From Linanthus parryae (taxonomy: Eukaryota; Streptophyta; Magnoliopsida; Ericales; Polemoniaceae): a stretch of DNA of 64,000 nucleotides. This document shows positions 22,801-33,140 of the stretch, in pieces. Position numbers and translations under genes: made by a program. Numbering within the stretch: the stretch's first letter is position 1; the number at the start of each line of letters is the position of its first letter. The notes beneath the pieces are model-generated. The model was given only the letters and a program-made list of their open reading frames with translations. It was not told the DNA's origin and did not search any database. The stretch lies in assembly GCA_023055425.1 (NCBI GenBank), contig JALGPY010000007.1, positions 12,534,001 through 12,598,000 on the forward strand. The letters are read 5' to 3'.

Positions 22801-24225
22801 ACTATCACGACACCTTCAGTCCAGTGGTCAAGCCTTTCAACATCCGCTTAGTCCTCTCTATTGTCATCTCTCAGCGCTGGCCCATAAATCAGTTGGATGT
22901 CAACAATGCTTCTCTCCAAGGTTCTCTCCACGAGCAGGTCTGCATGCAGCAGCCCCCTGGCTTTGAAGATCAGGATCTTCCCCAGCATGTTTGTCGCCTC
23001 AACAAGGCGATTTACGGGCTCAAATAGGCCCCCAGAGCATGGTATGCAGAACTTCGTTCATTTCTCATTCATCAGGGTTTTGTTAACTCTCGTGCTGACA
23101 CGTCCTTGTTCGTCTATCAGCATTCTGGCACCATCATGTATCTACTTGTTTACGTGGATTATATCGTCCTAACTGGCTATGATGCATCGTCTGTTCAGCA
23201 GTGTATCCTTGATTTATCTCAACGGTTTTCGTTGAAGGATCTTGGTGATTTATCTTATTTTCATGGGATTGAGGTTTTACTGCATCCACAGGGTTTGATT
23301 GTATCGCAAAAGAAGTATATTCTTGATCTCCTTCACCGTCTTGGCATGTCATCTGCTAATCCTGTTCAGACACCTATGGATACTTCAGCTACTCTTACGG
23401 TTGACAGTGGTTCCCCTTTCTCAGACGCAACGACATATCGATGGCAGTTGGCAGTCTTCAGTACCTCTCCCTTACGCGCCCAAATATCTCCTTTGCTGTC
23501 AATCGTCTCTCTCAGTTTATGCACAAGCCCACTACTACCCATTGGAATGCAGTTAAACGCGTGCTGCGGTATCTCCATGGCACATTTGATCTTGGTATGG
23601 TACTTCGTCGAGGTCCCCACACTTTATATGCCTTCTCTGATGCTGACTGGGCAGAAGACAAGGACTCGTATACCTCCACCTCTGGCTACTTAGTGTACCT
23701 TGGTGGCTCCCCTATTTCCTGGAGTTCCAGGAAACAATGCACAGTTTCTCGATCGTCTACTGAGGCTGAGTATCGCGCTGTTGCTGATGCCTCCGCTGAG
23801 ATTCGTTGGCTTTGCTCTCTTCTGGCTGAGCTTGGTGGTCCTTTGCCCTTTGCACCTGTCGTTTACTGTGACAACATGGGCACCAACTATGTCTGCTCCA
23901 ATCCAGTGTTTCACTCTCGCATGAAGCATGTCACTCTTGACTTTCACTTTGTTCGTGAGCAGGTTCAGCTGGCATTCTTCGTGTATCTCATGTTTTGTCT
24001 GCTGACCAGCTTGCTGATTGTCTCACGAAGCTCCTCTCGCGAGGGCCTTTTCTCTCTCTGCGGTCCAAGCTTGGAGTATTGCCTCGATCCTCCATCTTGT
24101 GGGGGCGTATAGGACATAGTTGTAATTAGTTAGTTTTTATAATTGCACTGTTAGTCCTTAAGCTGTATTATTTAGCTTGTAGTGTGTATTAGCGTGTTTA
24201 ATCACTTAATACAACTATCACTTCA
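19847..24225 (+). mobile_element. Dead Copia element, copy 1 (antisense in the intron of kelch gene C)
   Basis: Short LTRs of 114 and 118 bases (19,847-19,960 and 24,108-24,225) both begin TATAGGACATAGTTG and end ACTATCACTTCA. A tRNA-iMet primer-binding site TGGTATCAGAGC follows at 19,964-19,975, and a G-rich tract GTGGGGGCG precedes the 3' LTR. No clear target duplication was found. It lies inside a MITE that is uninterrupted in the intron of gene B. The whole element, stops included, recurs at 33,141-37,518. Confidence 0.85.
20444..24112 (+). pseudogene. Copia polyprotein remnant, copy 1
   Basis: Domains in order: zinc knuckle CQGCGEQGHRIRQC (about 20,783), protease WLLDSGATHHIT (about 20,995), integrase core with YSDNGGEY and HNGYSERR (21,324-21,983), RT (22,824-23,200), RNase H ([10 protein letters not shown] and YCDNMGTN, 23,441-24,000). 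The N-terminal Gag region is mostly missing. Stops fall at 21,242, 22,660 and 23,025 (in YGLK-stop-APRAW), with frameshifts near 21,980 and 23,440. The RT catalytic YVDD reads YVDY at 23,151-23,162. It cannot encode an active enzyme. Confidence 0.85.
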
Positions 24226-24971
24226 TCACCATAGCAGTATTGGAGATGTTCTAAACTCCAACCACTTGAGGTGAAGGAAGTAGGTGCACCTTGATCTGCC
24301 ATGCTCTTCCAACAATCCTAGCACCATACCTCTTGGGCGAGTTGGAGATGTTTCCACTCTTCTCAGCATCGAGAGTCCTTACAATGTGTTTAGTTAAATC
24401 TTCTTACTGGTTTGAGGGAGTTCTCTAATTTTAGGGTAGTAAACAGTTACTATTTGGAAATAGGAACTCATATACTAAGGTTTTGCAGTAAATAAAAATT
24501 AAAGGATAAAAAAAAAATTGAAGTGAAAATTCCAATTAGTGAGGGAAGGTACTGAGTGAAATGTTATACGTTGAAACTTGTAAGCATATCAAGATAGGAA
24601 TAGATGCATTTAGAGTAGCATTATCTTGCTATCTCACACAATGTACACTGGTTATTATTCCATTCCAAAAGGATGCTAGTCAGTTGGCCCTCTCTCAAGT
24701 CTCAGCAAAACATGCCACCAGTTAGAGGGTTTTCACCGGGCCCAATCAAGTTTGGTGTAAAAGTCATCCATAGACTAGCAAATCAAACAACAAATCCGGT
24801 GGTGGACTGCACGAACTGCACACTTCTTAAATGTAAATGTAGTGGCAAAGTAAAAGTACCAAAAGAAACAGCCAACTAGCTGAACTAGGGAAGAGAAGCA
24901 CAAGCGATATGCAGGAATCAATGTATCAACATTCGATGGGATGAAAAACGAGCAGAGAACAGGTTACTTAC

Positions 24972-25420
24972 ACAGGAAGATAGTGATCCACCTTAGTGCC
25001 ACTGACTTTGTGCAATGAGAAGGACCCCGATTGAGCAGCCAAGTTCATTTGGTTTGGACCAACAATCTGCACATCAATCTCAATCTTCAAGCAGCAGACA
25101 TAGACTTGCAAACCTTTGGCGTCCAAAGTCCAAACGACAGCCAGTTTCTTTTCCCCAATCGGAATCATCTCGAACCATGAATAGACAGAATAACAGCCAT
25201 CAATGTAATCAACCCGTTTGGGCAAGCGATAGTCCGACCCGTTGGACTTCAACAACTCCTCCAGACCAGTGACTTTAGCTGGAGAATAATGCTGGTTCAA
25301 ATCATACCCAACCAACTCTAAAATGCATTCATCATCTTCAGAGTAATCCCCCATGTAGAGTATGTTGCCCAGAACAGTCATAGATATGGGGATCCCATAA
25401 TCTATAGGGTAAGTGCAGGG
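24972..25420 (-). pseudogene. Kelch gene C, 3' part of split exon 1
   Basis: Identical in protein sequence to the C-terminal part of gene D (PCTYPIDYGIPISMTVLG to VDHYLPV). It is cut from its 5' part (31,064-31,801) by the Copia element at 25,421-31,058. The open frame that seems to start at 25,441 uses LTR sequence and is not a real start. The end has the same TAA-in-donor arrangement (GTAAGT at 24,971-24,966). Both parts together are 1,187 bases, the same as exon 1 of D. Confidence 0.85.
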
Positions 25421-26216
25421 TGTTGGGGAATCCGGGCTCAAAACACGACTAAATCAACAAAGCCGTAGCGGAAGCAAGTAACCCAAAGAATGAAACTTTC
25501 CCCAAATTCGTGCAACTAAACGGAGAGCACCACAATTGCAAATTGAAGACAATAAGCTAAAAAACGAGACAAGACAATTTTTAACGTGGAAAACCCGAAA
25601 TCGGGAAAAACCACGGAGCCACTCTCGACTCAAATCTTCCACTATAATCAACAATAATGGGATACACACTCTAGTACTACTAGAGAATCAACACATCCAA
25701 GAAAAACACAATCTTGGGATCACCTAAGCATCTAGACAAAGTATCTAGGGTAAACCGAGAAAGTGGACTTAGAAGAGGCTAACCGGAAATCCAACCGTTG
25801 GATGTGAGGAGGATATACCCAGGAGCAAACCCCTGAAATTTGAGCCGAATCGGACAACTTTTCACCGTTGGATCGTCGTCGGAACGTTGCTGGTCGCCCA
25901 AAACCAAAACCCAGCAGCAGGATGAGTTTTCTTCTCCAAAACCCTCTATTGCCTCTCCACTCTCTCACGGCTCTCTGTGAGACACACCACCCTTATCTCA
26001 CCAATTGTGAGACAAAGCAAAACCACCATTCAAATGGCTACACGTGGGCCATTAAAACACCACACACACACATGTGTGTCACCCACGGGAATACAACCTG
26101 GGAACCAGCAAGCATTTTGAGAGCTTTTTTTTTTTTTCTTCTCCTTTAATTACCAGCTCATGTGAGCTATTATCCAATGTGGCGAGTCCACCATTGAGGT
26201 GGACCCCACACCAACA
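25421..26216 (-). repeat. 3' LTR of the intact Copia element
   Basis: TG...CA bounded and adjacent to a polypurine tract on the minus strand (about 26,217-26,232, GGTGGAGGGGGAGAA). The small open frames inside it are repeated exactly in the other LTR. Confidence 0.92.
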
Positions 26217-26231
26217 TTCTCCCCCTCCACC

Positions 26232-29200
26232 TCATATGGAGGAATTCACACCCGCGATGCTTCTACACACTTCAAGCTTCGCAACCGGTACGGACTTCGT
26301 CATCATATCAGCACCATTGTCGTCGGTATGAATCTTGACAAGTTCAACCGACTTCCCATCCAACACATCCCGTATCCAATGATACCTCACATCGATGTGC
26401 TTGGATCTCGAGTGAAAACTCGAGTTCTTGCTGAGATGGATAGCACTCTGACTATCACAGTACAGAGTATACTTCTCTTGCTTCAACCCCAGCTGCTGTA
26501 ACAGCTTCTTCATCCAAAGCAACTCCTTGCAACCCTCGGTAGCTGCAATAAACTCAGCCTCAGTAGTAGACAATGCAACGCATTTCTGCAACCTAGACTG
26601 CCACGACACTGCTCCCCCTGCAAAAGTGTTCAGATACCCAGACGTAGACTTTCTCGAATCGATATCCCCAGCCATGTCAGCATCCGTGAAACTAACAAGA
26701 GTAGGATCACCACTTCCAAAGCAAATACACAACTGAGAAGTACCCCTGAGATACCTGAATATCCACTTAACCGCAGACCAATGCTCTCTACCAGGATTGG
26801 AGAGAAACCGGCTGACAACACCAACCGCATGAGCTATGTCAGGTCTTGTACACACCATGGCGTACATCAAACTACCCACCGCAGACGCATATGGAACCGA
26901 CATCATGTCTTCCTTCTCTGCCTCTGCCTTAGGACTCTGCTTTGAGCTCAACTTGAAATGACCTGCAAGAGGTGTACTAACGGGCTTCGCCTGGTCCATA
27001 TTGAACCTCTTCAGAACCTTCTCAATGTAGGACTCCTGAGATAACCAAAGCCTCTTGGCTTTCCGGTCTCGCGAAATTCTCATACCCAGAATTTGCTCCG
27101 CGGACCCCAAATCCTTCATAGCAAAGGATTTTCCCAACTCCTTCTTCAATCTCGCAATCTTGCTGGCATCACGACCAACGATCAACATGTCATCGACATA
27201 CAGAAGAAGTATGATCGAATCACCGTCAGAGAAATTCTTCACAAACACACAATGATCTGAAGTTGTCTTCTTGTATCCATGCTCCCCCATGAACGAGTCA
27301 AACTTCCTGTACCATTGTCTTGGTGCCTGCTTCAAGCCATACAGACTCTTCTTCAGCTTGCACACCAGATTCTCCTTTCCCTGAACTCTGAAACCCTCCG
27401 GCTGCTCCATGTAGATCTCCTCCTCCAAATCACCATGAAGGAACGCAGTCTTGACATCAAGCTGCTCAATCTCCCAGTCTCTGCTGGCAGCTATACCCAG
27501 AACAACCCGGATAGACGACATCTTCACCACCGGTGAGAATATCTCCTTGTAGTCTACTCCTTTCTTCTGCCTGAACCCTTTCACAACCAATCGAGCTTTG
27601 TACCTTGGTTCTGAGTTCTCAGACTTCAACCTGTAGACCCATCTGTTCTTGAGTGCTCTCTTACCCTTAGGCAACTCCACCAACTCATAGGTGTTGTTCT
27701 CATGTAAGGACCGCATCTCAGATTCCATGGCTTTCAGCCATTTCTCTTTCTTGTCAACTGTCATGGCCTCATCATAGCTCTCTGGCTCCCCTTCATCCGT
27801 GAGTGTCACATACTCAGACGGAGAATACTTCCGATAGGGTTGCCGATCTCTGCTAGATCTCCTCAACTCTGTAATAGCTGGAGCTGGTGGCTCTGGAGGT
27901 ACCTCCTCATCCTGTGCATCTACCTGATCATAAACTGGAGGTGGATCAACATCACCTGCATCACCCTGATCATCCTGCACTATCTCATCACCATGCTCTG
28001 CTGGAGTAGGAACTGGACTCATGTCCACCAAATCATCACCATCAGCCTGAGGCTTATCACATCTATCAATGTCCTCAATAGTCTGATCTTCGAGAAATAC
28101 CACATCTCGGCTCCTGACAATCTTCTTGGTAACTGGATCCCATAGCCGGTATCCAAACTCTTCATGGCCATAACCCAGAAAGATACACTGCTTGGATTTG
28201 TCATCAAGCTTCGATCTCTCATCTTTCGGGACATGTACAAATGCCCGACACCCGAACACTCTCAAGTGATCGTAAGACACATCTCTACCTGTCCAAACTC
28301 TGTCAGGTATATCTGTCTCCAAAGGAACTGAAGGAGAAAGATTGATCAAATCCACAGCTGTTCTCATTGCCTCACCCCAAAAGGTTCTTGGCAGCTTTGC
28401 CTGTGACAACATACACTTGATCTTCTCAATCATGGTCCTGTTCATCCTTTCTGCTACACCATTATGCTGTGGGGTCTTAGGAGGTGTCCTCTGATGCTTA
28501 ATCCCATGGTTCCTGCAATACCAGTGAAAGGAACCCTTGTACTCACCGCCATTGTCAGTCCTGATGCACTTCAATGGCTTTCCAGTTTCCCTCTCAACAC
28601 TAGCATGAAACTCCTTAAACACATCAGCCACTTGGTCCTTACTCCGAAGAGTGTATGCCCACACTTTCCTTGAATGATCATCAATGAAAGTGACAAAGTA
28701 TCTCGCACCACCAAGTGTTCTTGTCTTCATGGGTCCACAAACATCAGAATGTACCAGTTCTAGAATAGCAGACTTTCTAGAACCATAAGAATGCTGAAAA
28801 CTCAACCTGTGTTGCTTTCCAGCTAAACAATGAGTACAATGCTTCAAAGGATTACCTTTAATACCAGGGAGCTGCTCTCGCTTGGTTAGAACATCCAGTC
28901 CTTTCTGACTCATGTGACCCAACCTCTTGTGCCACAACTCTGTAGAGGAATCATCAACTGCATTTACCACTGAACTGGTAAGCTTCGCGTGCATCACATA
29001 CAGTGAACACTCCTTCATCCCTCTAGCAACAACCAGCGAGCCCCGAGTAAGTCTCCATTTCCCATCACCGAAATGATTGCTATACCCGTCTTCATCAAGC
29101 TTCCCTGCAGAAATCAAATTCAACCGAATATCTGGAACATGTCTGACATCCCTGAGAACAAGCTTGCTTCCAGTATTAGCCTCCAAGAATACATCACCCA

Positions 29201-30206
29201 TGCCAATGATCTTTGACACACCGTCATTCCCCATCTTCACAACACCATAGTCACCTGGTCTGTAAGATGAGAAGAACTCCCTCCTGGAGGTAACATGAAT
29301 GGATGCCCCGCTATCAATAACCCAGCTGCTGCTCTGACAAGCTATACTGACAACATTCTCCTCACAGACAATGAGAGTATCATCCTTAGTCGTTGTAGCA
29401 ACTGTCTTCTCATTCTTGTTGTCTGACCCTTGCTGTCCCTTGTTCTTCAGCTTCCTGCACTCTTTCTTGAAATGTCCCATACCCCCACAATGGTAGCATT
29501 TCACACTTTTCTTCCAATCACTCGACTGGCCTCTCGAGTTGTTCCTGTTTTTCTTTGGACCCCTGCTGTGACTTCTCCCTCTATCCTGTTTCTTTTCTGA
29601 AATCAGTGCCTCAGCCTCCGAGTTCATGCCTGACTCGGACCGTCTAGCTTCTTCATTCAACAAGCTATCCTTGACCATGTCATTGGTCAACTTTCCATCC
29701 GGAGCTGAATTGCTGAGAGCCACTGTCAAAGTTTCCCAGCTGTCCGGCAAGCTACTGAGAAGAAACAATGCTTGAATCTCATCATCAAACACAATCCGCA
29801 TCGCCGTCAGCTGATTCATGAGCTCCTGAAACCTGCTCATATGCTCAGACACACTCTGGCCATCTCTGTACCTCAAATTCACAAGCCGCTTCATGAGATG
29901 CATCTTGTTCTGAGCTGTCTGTCTCTCATACAAAGACTCAAGCTTTTTCCACAATACGTCCGCTCTTGTCTCTTTGGCGACGTTGTGAAAAACGCTTTGG
30001 TCAATCCACTGTCTGATAGTGGCCACAGTCTTCCTATGCAATGTGTCCCATGCTTTGTCTGTCATGGTGGCCGGCTTCGAAGAATCACCTTCGACAGGAT
30101 CATACAAGTCCTTACAAAACAAGAGATCCTCCATCCTTGGCTTCCAAATTGAATAATTTGACGAAGTCAATTTTATCATCGTGCCACCAACACTATGCTC
30201 ATCCAT
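26232..30206 (-). CDS. Copia Gag-Pol polyprotein (Tnt1-like layout)
   Basis: 1,324 residues from the ATG at 30,206 (MDEHSVGG). The frame is open 25 codons further upstream but has no ATG there. Domains in order: Gag (about 5-215), CCHC zinc knuckle CYHCGGMGHFKKEC (237-250), aspartic protease DSGA (298-301), integrase zinc site (H426, H430, C457, C460) and catalytic D488, D551, E586, reverse transcriptase with YVDD (1003-1006), RNase H with D1175, E1217, D1251. All key residues are present and there is no internal stop. It encodes everything needed for reverse transcription and integration in a virus-like particle. The order protease-integrase-RT-RNase H is diagnostic of Copia. Stop at 26,232-26,234. 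Confidence 0.93.
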   Translation of the reverse strand: MDEHSVGGTMIKLTSSNYSIWKPRMEDLLFCKDLYDPVEGDSSKPATMTDKAWDTLHRKTVATIRQWIDQSVFHNVAKETRADVLWKKLESLYERQTAQNKMHLMKRLVNLRYRDGQSVSEHMSRFQELMNQLTAMRIVFDDEIQALFLLSSLPDSWETLTVALSNSAPDGKLTNDMVKDSLLNEEARRSESGMNSEAEALISEKKQDRGRSHSRGPKKNRNNSRGQSSDWKKSVKCYHCGGMGHFKKECRKLKNKGQQGSDNKNEKTVATTTKDDTLIVCEENVVSIACQSSSWVIDSGASIHVTSRREFFSSYRPGDYGVVKMGNDGVSKIIGMGDVFLEANTGSKLVLRDVRHVPDIRLNLISAGKLDEDGYSNHFGDGKWRLTRGSLVVARGMKECSLYVMHAKLTSSVVNAVDDSSTELWHKRLGHMSQKGLDVLTKREQLPGIKGNPLKHCTHCLAGKQHRLSFQHSYGSRKSAILELVHSDVCGPMKTRTLGGARYFVTFIDDHSRKVWAYTLRSKDQVADVFKEFHASVERETGKPLKCIRTDNGGEYKGSFHWYCRNHGIKHQRTPPKTPQHNGVAERMNRTMIEKIKCMLSQAKLPRTFWGEAMRTAVDLINLSPSVPLETDIPDRVWTGRDVSYDHLRVFGCRAFVHVPKDERSKLDDKSKQCIFLGYGHEEFGYRLWDPVTKKIVRSRDVVFLEDQTIEDIDRCDKPQADGDDLVDMSPVPTPAEHGDEIVQDDQGDAGDVDPPPVYDQVDAQDEEVPPEPPAPAITELRRSSRDRQPYRKYSPSEYVTLTDEGEPESYDEAMTVDKKEKWLKAMESEMRSLHENNTYELVELPKGKRALKNRWVYRLKSENSEPRYKARLVVKGFRQKKGVDYKEIFSPVVKMSSIRVVLGIAASRDWEIEQLDVKTAFLHGDLEEEIYMEQPEGFRVQGKENLVCKLKKSLYGLKQAPRQWYRKFDSFMGEHGYKKTTSDHCVFVKNFSDGDSIILLLYVDDMLIVGRDASKIARLKKELGKSFAMKDLGSAEQILGMRISRDRKAKRLWLSQESYIEKVLKRFNMDQAKPVSTPLAGHFKLSSKQSPKAEAEKEDMMSVPYASAVGSLMYAMVCTRPDIAHAVGVVSRFLSNPGREHWSAVKWIFRYLRGTSQLCICFGSGDPTLVSFTDADMAGDIDSRKSTSGYLNTFAGGAVSWQSRLQKCVALSTTEAEFIAATEGCKELLWMKKLLQQLGLKQEKYTLYCDSQSAIHLSKNSSFHSRSKHIDVRYHWIRDVLDGKSVELVKIHTDDNGADMMTKSVPVAKLEVCRSIAGVNSSI

Positions 30207-30246
30207 TTTAGTCAACACTACAACCGAGCCAACAACAATCAACCGG

Positions 30247-30258
30247 GCTCTGATACCA
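30247..30258 (-). other. Primer-binding site of the intact Copia element (tRNA-iMet)
   Basis: TGGTATCAGAGC on the minus strand, starting two bases inside the 5' LTR edge at 30,261. It complements the 3' end of plant initiator tRNA-Met, the usual Copia primer. Confidence 0.88.
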
Positions 30259-30260
30259 CT

Positions 30261-31058
30261 TGTTGGGGAATCCGGGCTCAAAACACGACTAAATCAACAA
30301 AGCCGTAGCGGAAGCAAGTAACCCAAAGAATGAAACTTTCCCCAAATTCGTGCAACTAAACGGAGAGCACCACAATTGCAAATTGAAGACAATAAGCTAA
30401 AAAACGAGACAAGACAATTTTTAACGTGGAAAACCCGAAATCGGGAAAAACCACGGAGCCACTCTCGACTCAAATCTTCCACTATAATCAACAATAATGG
30501 GATACACACTCTAGTACTACTAGAGAATCAACACATCCAAGAAAAACACAATCTTGGGATCACCTAAGCATCTAGACAAAGTATCTAGGGTAAACCGAGA
30601 AAGTGGACTTAGAAGAGGCTAACCGGAAATCCAACCGTTGGATGTGAGGAGGATATACCCAGGAGCAAACCCCTGAAATTTGAGCCGAATCGGACAACTT
30701 TTCACCGTTGGATCGTCGTCGGAACGTTGCTGGTCGCCCAAAACCAAAACCCAGCAGCAGGATGAGTTTTCTTCTCCAAAACCCTCTATTGCCTCTCCAC
30801 TCTCTCACGGCTCTCTGTGAGACACACCACCCTTATCTCACCAATTGTGAGACAAAGCAAAACCACCATTCAAATGGCTACACGTGGGCCATTAAAACAC
30901 CACACACACACATGTGTGTCACCCACGGGAATACAACCTGGGAACCAGCAAGCATTTTGAGAGCTTTTTTTTTTTTTTTCTTCTCCTTTAATTACCAGCT
31001 CATGTGAGCTATTATCCAATGTGGCGAGTCCACCATTGAGGTGGACCCCACACCAACA
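30261..31058 (-). repeat. 5' LTR of the intact Copia element
   Basis: 798 bases, matching the 3' LTR except for two extra T in the poly-T run at about 30,966-30,980. It carries the element's promoter. Transcripts from kelch C would run into its right edge at 31,058. Confidence 0.92.
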
Positions 31059-31063
31059 TAGGG

Positions 31064-31801
31064 TTCTATAGTACTGTTTTGAACATCATAAGCAAGTAAT
31101 TTCCTTTCATTTGTGTACAGAATAACCTGATTACCTTCTTTGTAAACCGCGAAATCAAGTAGGGTACGTGCCTTAGTCTCCAAGCCCTTGATTTCCCATT
31201 CATCCTCCGCAGGGTCGTATTCTTCCATCGGCATGACCTTGCTATAATCACGCACATCTATACCCCCGTAGGCATAGATCTTGTTGTTTACAGAGAAACA
31301 TCTCGCACTCTTCCTTGCGAAATTCATGGGCTTTCCTTCCTTCCACCCTTCTTTTAGACGAGCAGTGTCTCGAAAATAGACACGATTCGACATGATTCTG
31401 CCATCGGCACCTCCGAAATCAACGCCGCCGCCGTAAACATAGATGACGGAGCCCACGGCGGCGCAACAGTGGCGCACCACTTGTTGATCTTTCAGTATAA
31501 ATTCCGGCTGGAGAAGCTGCTGCTGCCCCCCTTCAGCGGGAACAGGCTGCTTCTGCTTCTGTTTCGGTGGCAGATCATCGGGTACTCGGTAAAAGCACAA
31601 ATCTGTTCCATCCTTCACGACAAAGTACACCGACGCTTCCTCACGCTCGACGACGGATTCTTCCTCCTCCGACTCGGAGTCGGAAAGCACCGGGAAGTAG
31701 ATCGGAGCATTCGACGTTTCGGTTTCAATTTCGGCTTCGACAACATCCTCCTCCACCTTATACTCGTCGCTGGAATACAAGTCAGAATCACTCGGCGCCA
31801 T
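31064..31801 (-). pseudogene. Kelch gene C, 5' part of split exon 1
   Basis: Encodes the first 246 residues of a kelch protein nearly the same as D and B, including the acidic N-terminus, both clear kelch motifs, and the run up to NSTIEP. It then enters the Copia LTR, which adds about 20 foreign residues before a stop at 30,992. The truncated product would be 269 residues and lack the C-terminal propeller blades. Promoter and TATA box are intact, so transcription is plausible. Confidence 0.85.
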
Positions 31802-31925
31802 TTCTGCAATTAGGGTTTCAATTGAGGCTTGGGGGCGAGGGACGGCGCTGAAGCAATGGTTGGTAGTATTTATAAGAGGGCCTGCTTTGCTCGGCTGACG
31901 AAAACAACCCCGCCTTAACTGATAA
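31802..31925 (-). other. Potential in-frame linker exon segment between D and C
   Basis: Same structure as 18,513-18,636: an ancestral acceptor (CGTGAAG, then TTAT) at 31,925, then 41 stop-free codons in phase with the donor of gene D (38,264), ending at the ATG of C (31,801). The linker begins VYQLRRGCF and ends IETLIAE. It also contains the TATA box of gene C. Confidence 0.5.
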
Positions 31926-33140
31926 CTTCACGAAATAAAAGAAGAGATGTTAGTTTGCATGAAGAATACAAACTGATAGTATTAAACTAAGAAACGTGCA
32001 AACGCACAGCTATCAAAAACCCTCCAATACAACCTAAGTTGGACCTCCATTCCCAGCAGTCCAACGCCAAATAGAAATTATGCAAGTACCTGGGCTTATT
32101 ATATCCAATCAATGTAAGTAAATCTTCAATCTCACTCTTGTCTTTCTTGCTCTAAAATTAAGGGTCTACCGTTCGTTCTGCAAATTGAGGATCAAGCCGC
32201 AGCCCACGCGATCGTACCTAGACATTGTAGAAGCCAGAGACTTGGTGCAAGGGAATTTAAGACTATAGAGGTAATTGGATAAAGAGCTCAAGGGGCAAGT
32301 AAATGTAGTAGTTAAGCCATTAAGAGGCCTGGTATGCACAGCTCCAAATTCTGGACAGTCACCCGTGAATTTTTGGGTCTACCTCTTTACAAATTGAGAA
32401 ACAAGAGAATAGCCACACAACTGCAACCTATCCTAGCCATTATAAGAGCATCTCCAATTGAGTGGCAAATATCATTTTTGAAGTTCAATGAAGTTAAAAC
32501 TCCAATACATTAGGTATCTTATTTTGCAAATATAGCGAGGAAATTTCTCTCGCCATCCAGAGAACGTGGACAGTGGACTACCATCCTTTAGGCTAAGCTT
32601 CAGTGTGATTTTGTAGTTATCTACAGATCAAAAACAGCCAATTGATAATTTAAAAAATTAAGGATAATGGACATTAAACATACCTGCAACCCCCGCAATA
32701 TACATCCATGGATCACTTAAACCCAAAATTGGTAACGGGGTTAAAATGCTAATGAAAATTCATCACGTGCTATTCATATGGTAGCTGTATTGATAAGGAA
32801 AAAGCAACTTCAAAGACCACCACATTGTCAATCTCTGTTAGAAACGTAACCTCCTGTCATCAAATATGGGATTATGTGTCCCACGAATGTATATTGGAAA
32901 GGGGTTGTAGTGGGGAATTGAAGGTGCAGTAGGTTTTGTGTCCTAAGATGCATTTTGCAGGTTGGTTTAGTGTCATTTACCCAAAAATTAATGCTTCAAA
33001 ACTCCGTCGAAATAACTACATGTGTGTGTAGTTTATTTGAATAATTTGTTGGAAAACTTTGTTGAATTACAAGACTCGATTTACCGTGAGGTAAGATGCA
33101 AAAGATTGATTTGATAAAGAATATGCCTCTACCTTGCATA

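Larger units (their letters stand above)
25421..31058 (-). mobile_element. Intact young Copia LTR retrotransposon inserted in kelch gene C
   Basis: 5,638 bases, bounded by TGTTGG...CCAACA. LTRs are 25,421-26,216 (3', 796 bases) and 30,261-31,058 (5', 798 bases). As far as I can compare, they are the same apart from the length of one T-run (13 versus 15). Flanks CAGGG (25,416-25,420) and TAGGG (31,059-31,063) fit a 5-base target duplication with one change. Removing the element and one flank restores the exon of gene D exactly. It lies in the same orientation as the kelch genes and has one complete Gag-Pol frame. Confidence 0.93.
18632..31925. repeat. Tandem unit 2: intron with dead Copia plus kelch gene C
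   Basis: Without the recent 5.6-kb Copia insert this unit is about 7.65 kb and nearly identical to the unit 31,921-39,540. The offset between matching points (LTR starts, stop codons) stays at 13,293-13,294 bases across the 4.4-kb Copia element. The unit junction on the plus strand reads CCTTAACT-GATAACTTCACG, joining the upstream end of a kelch promoter to the intron/exon-2 boundary. Flanks of B and of the older unit show that the junction is a novel joint. Confidence 0.8.

Noticed and set aside
25421..25441. Start of a short kelch protein at 25,441
   Set aside because: The upstream codons lie in the Copia LTR and the start is TTG. The frame is the 3' half of a split exon.
30207..30281. Longer N-terminus for the Copia polyprotein (1,349 residues)
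   Set aside because: The extra 25 codons have no ATG, and run over the PBS and LTR edge. MDEHSVGG at 30,206 is the natural start.
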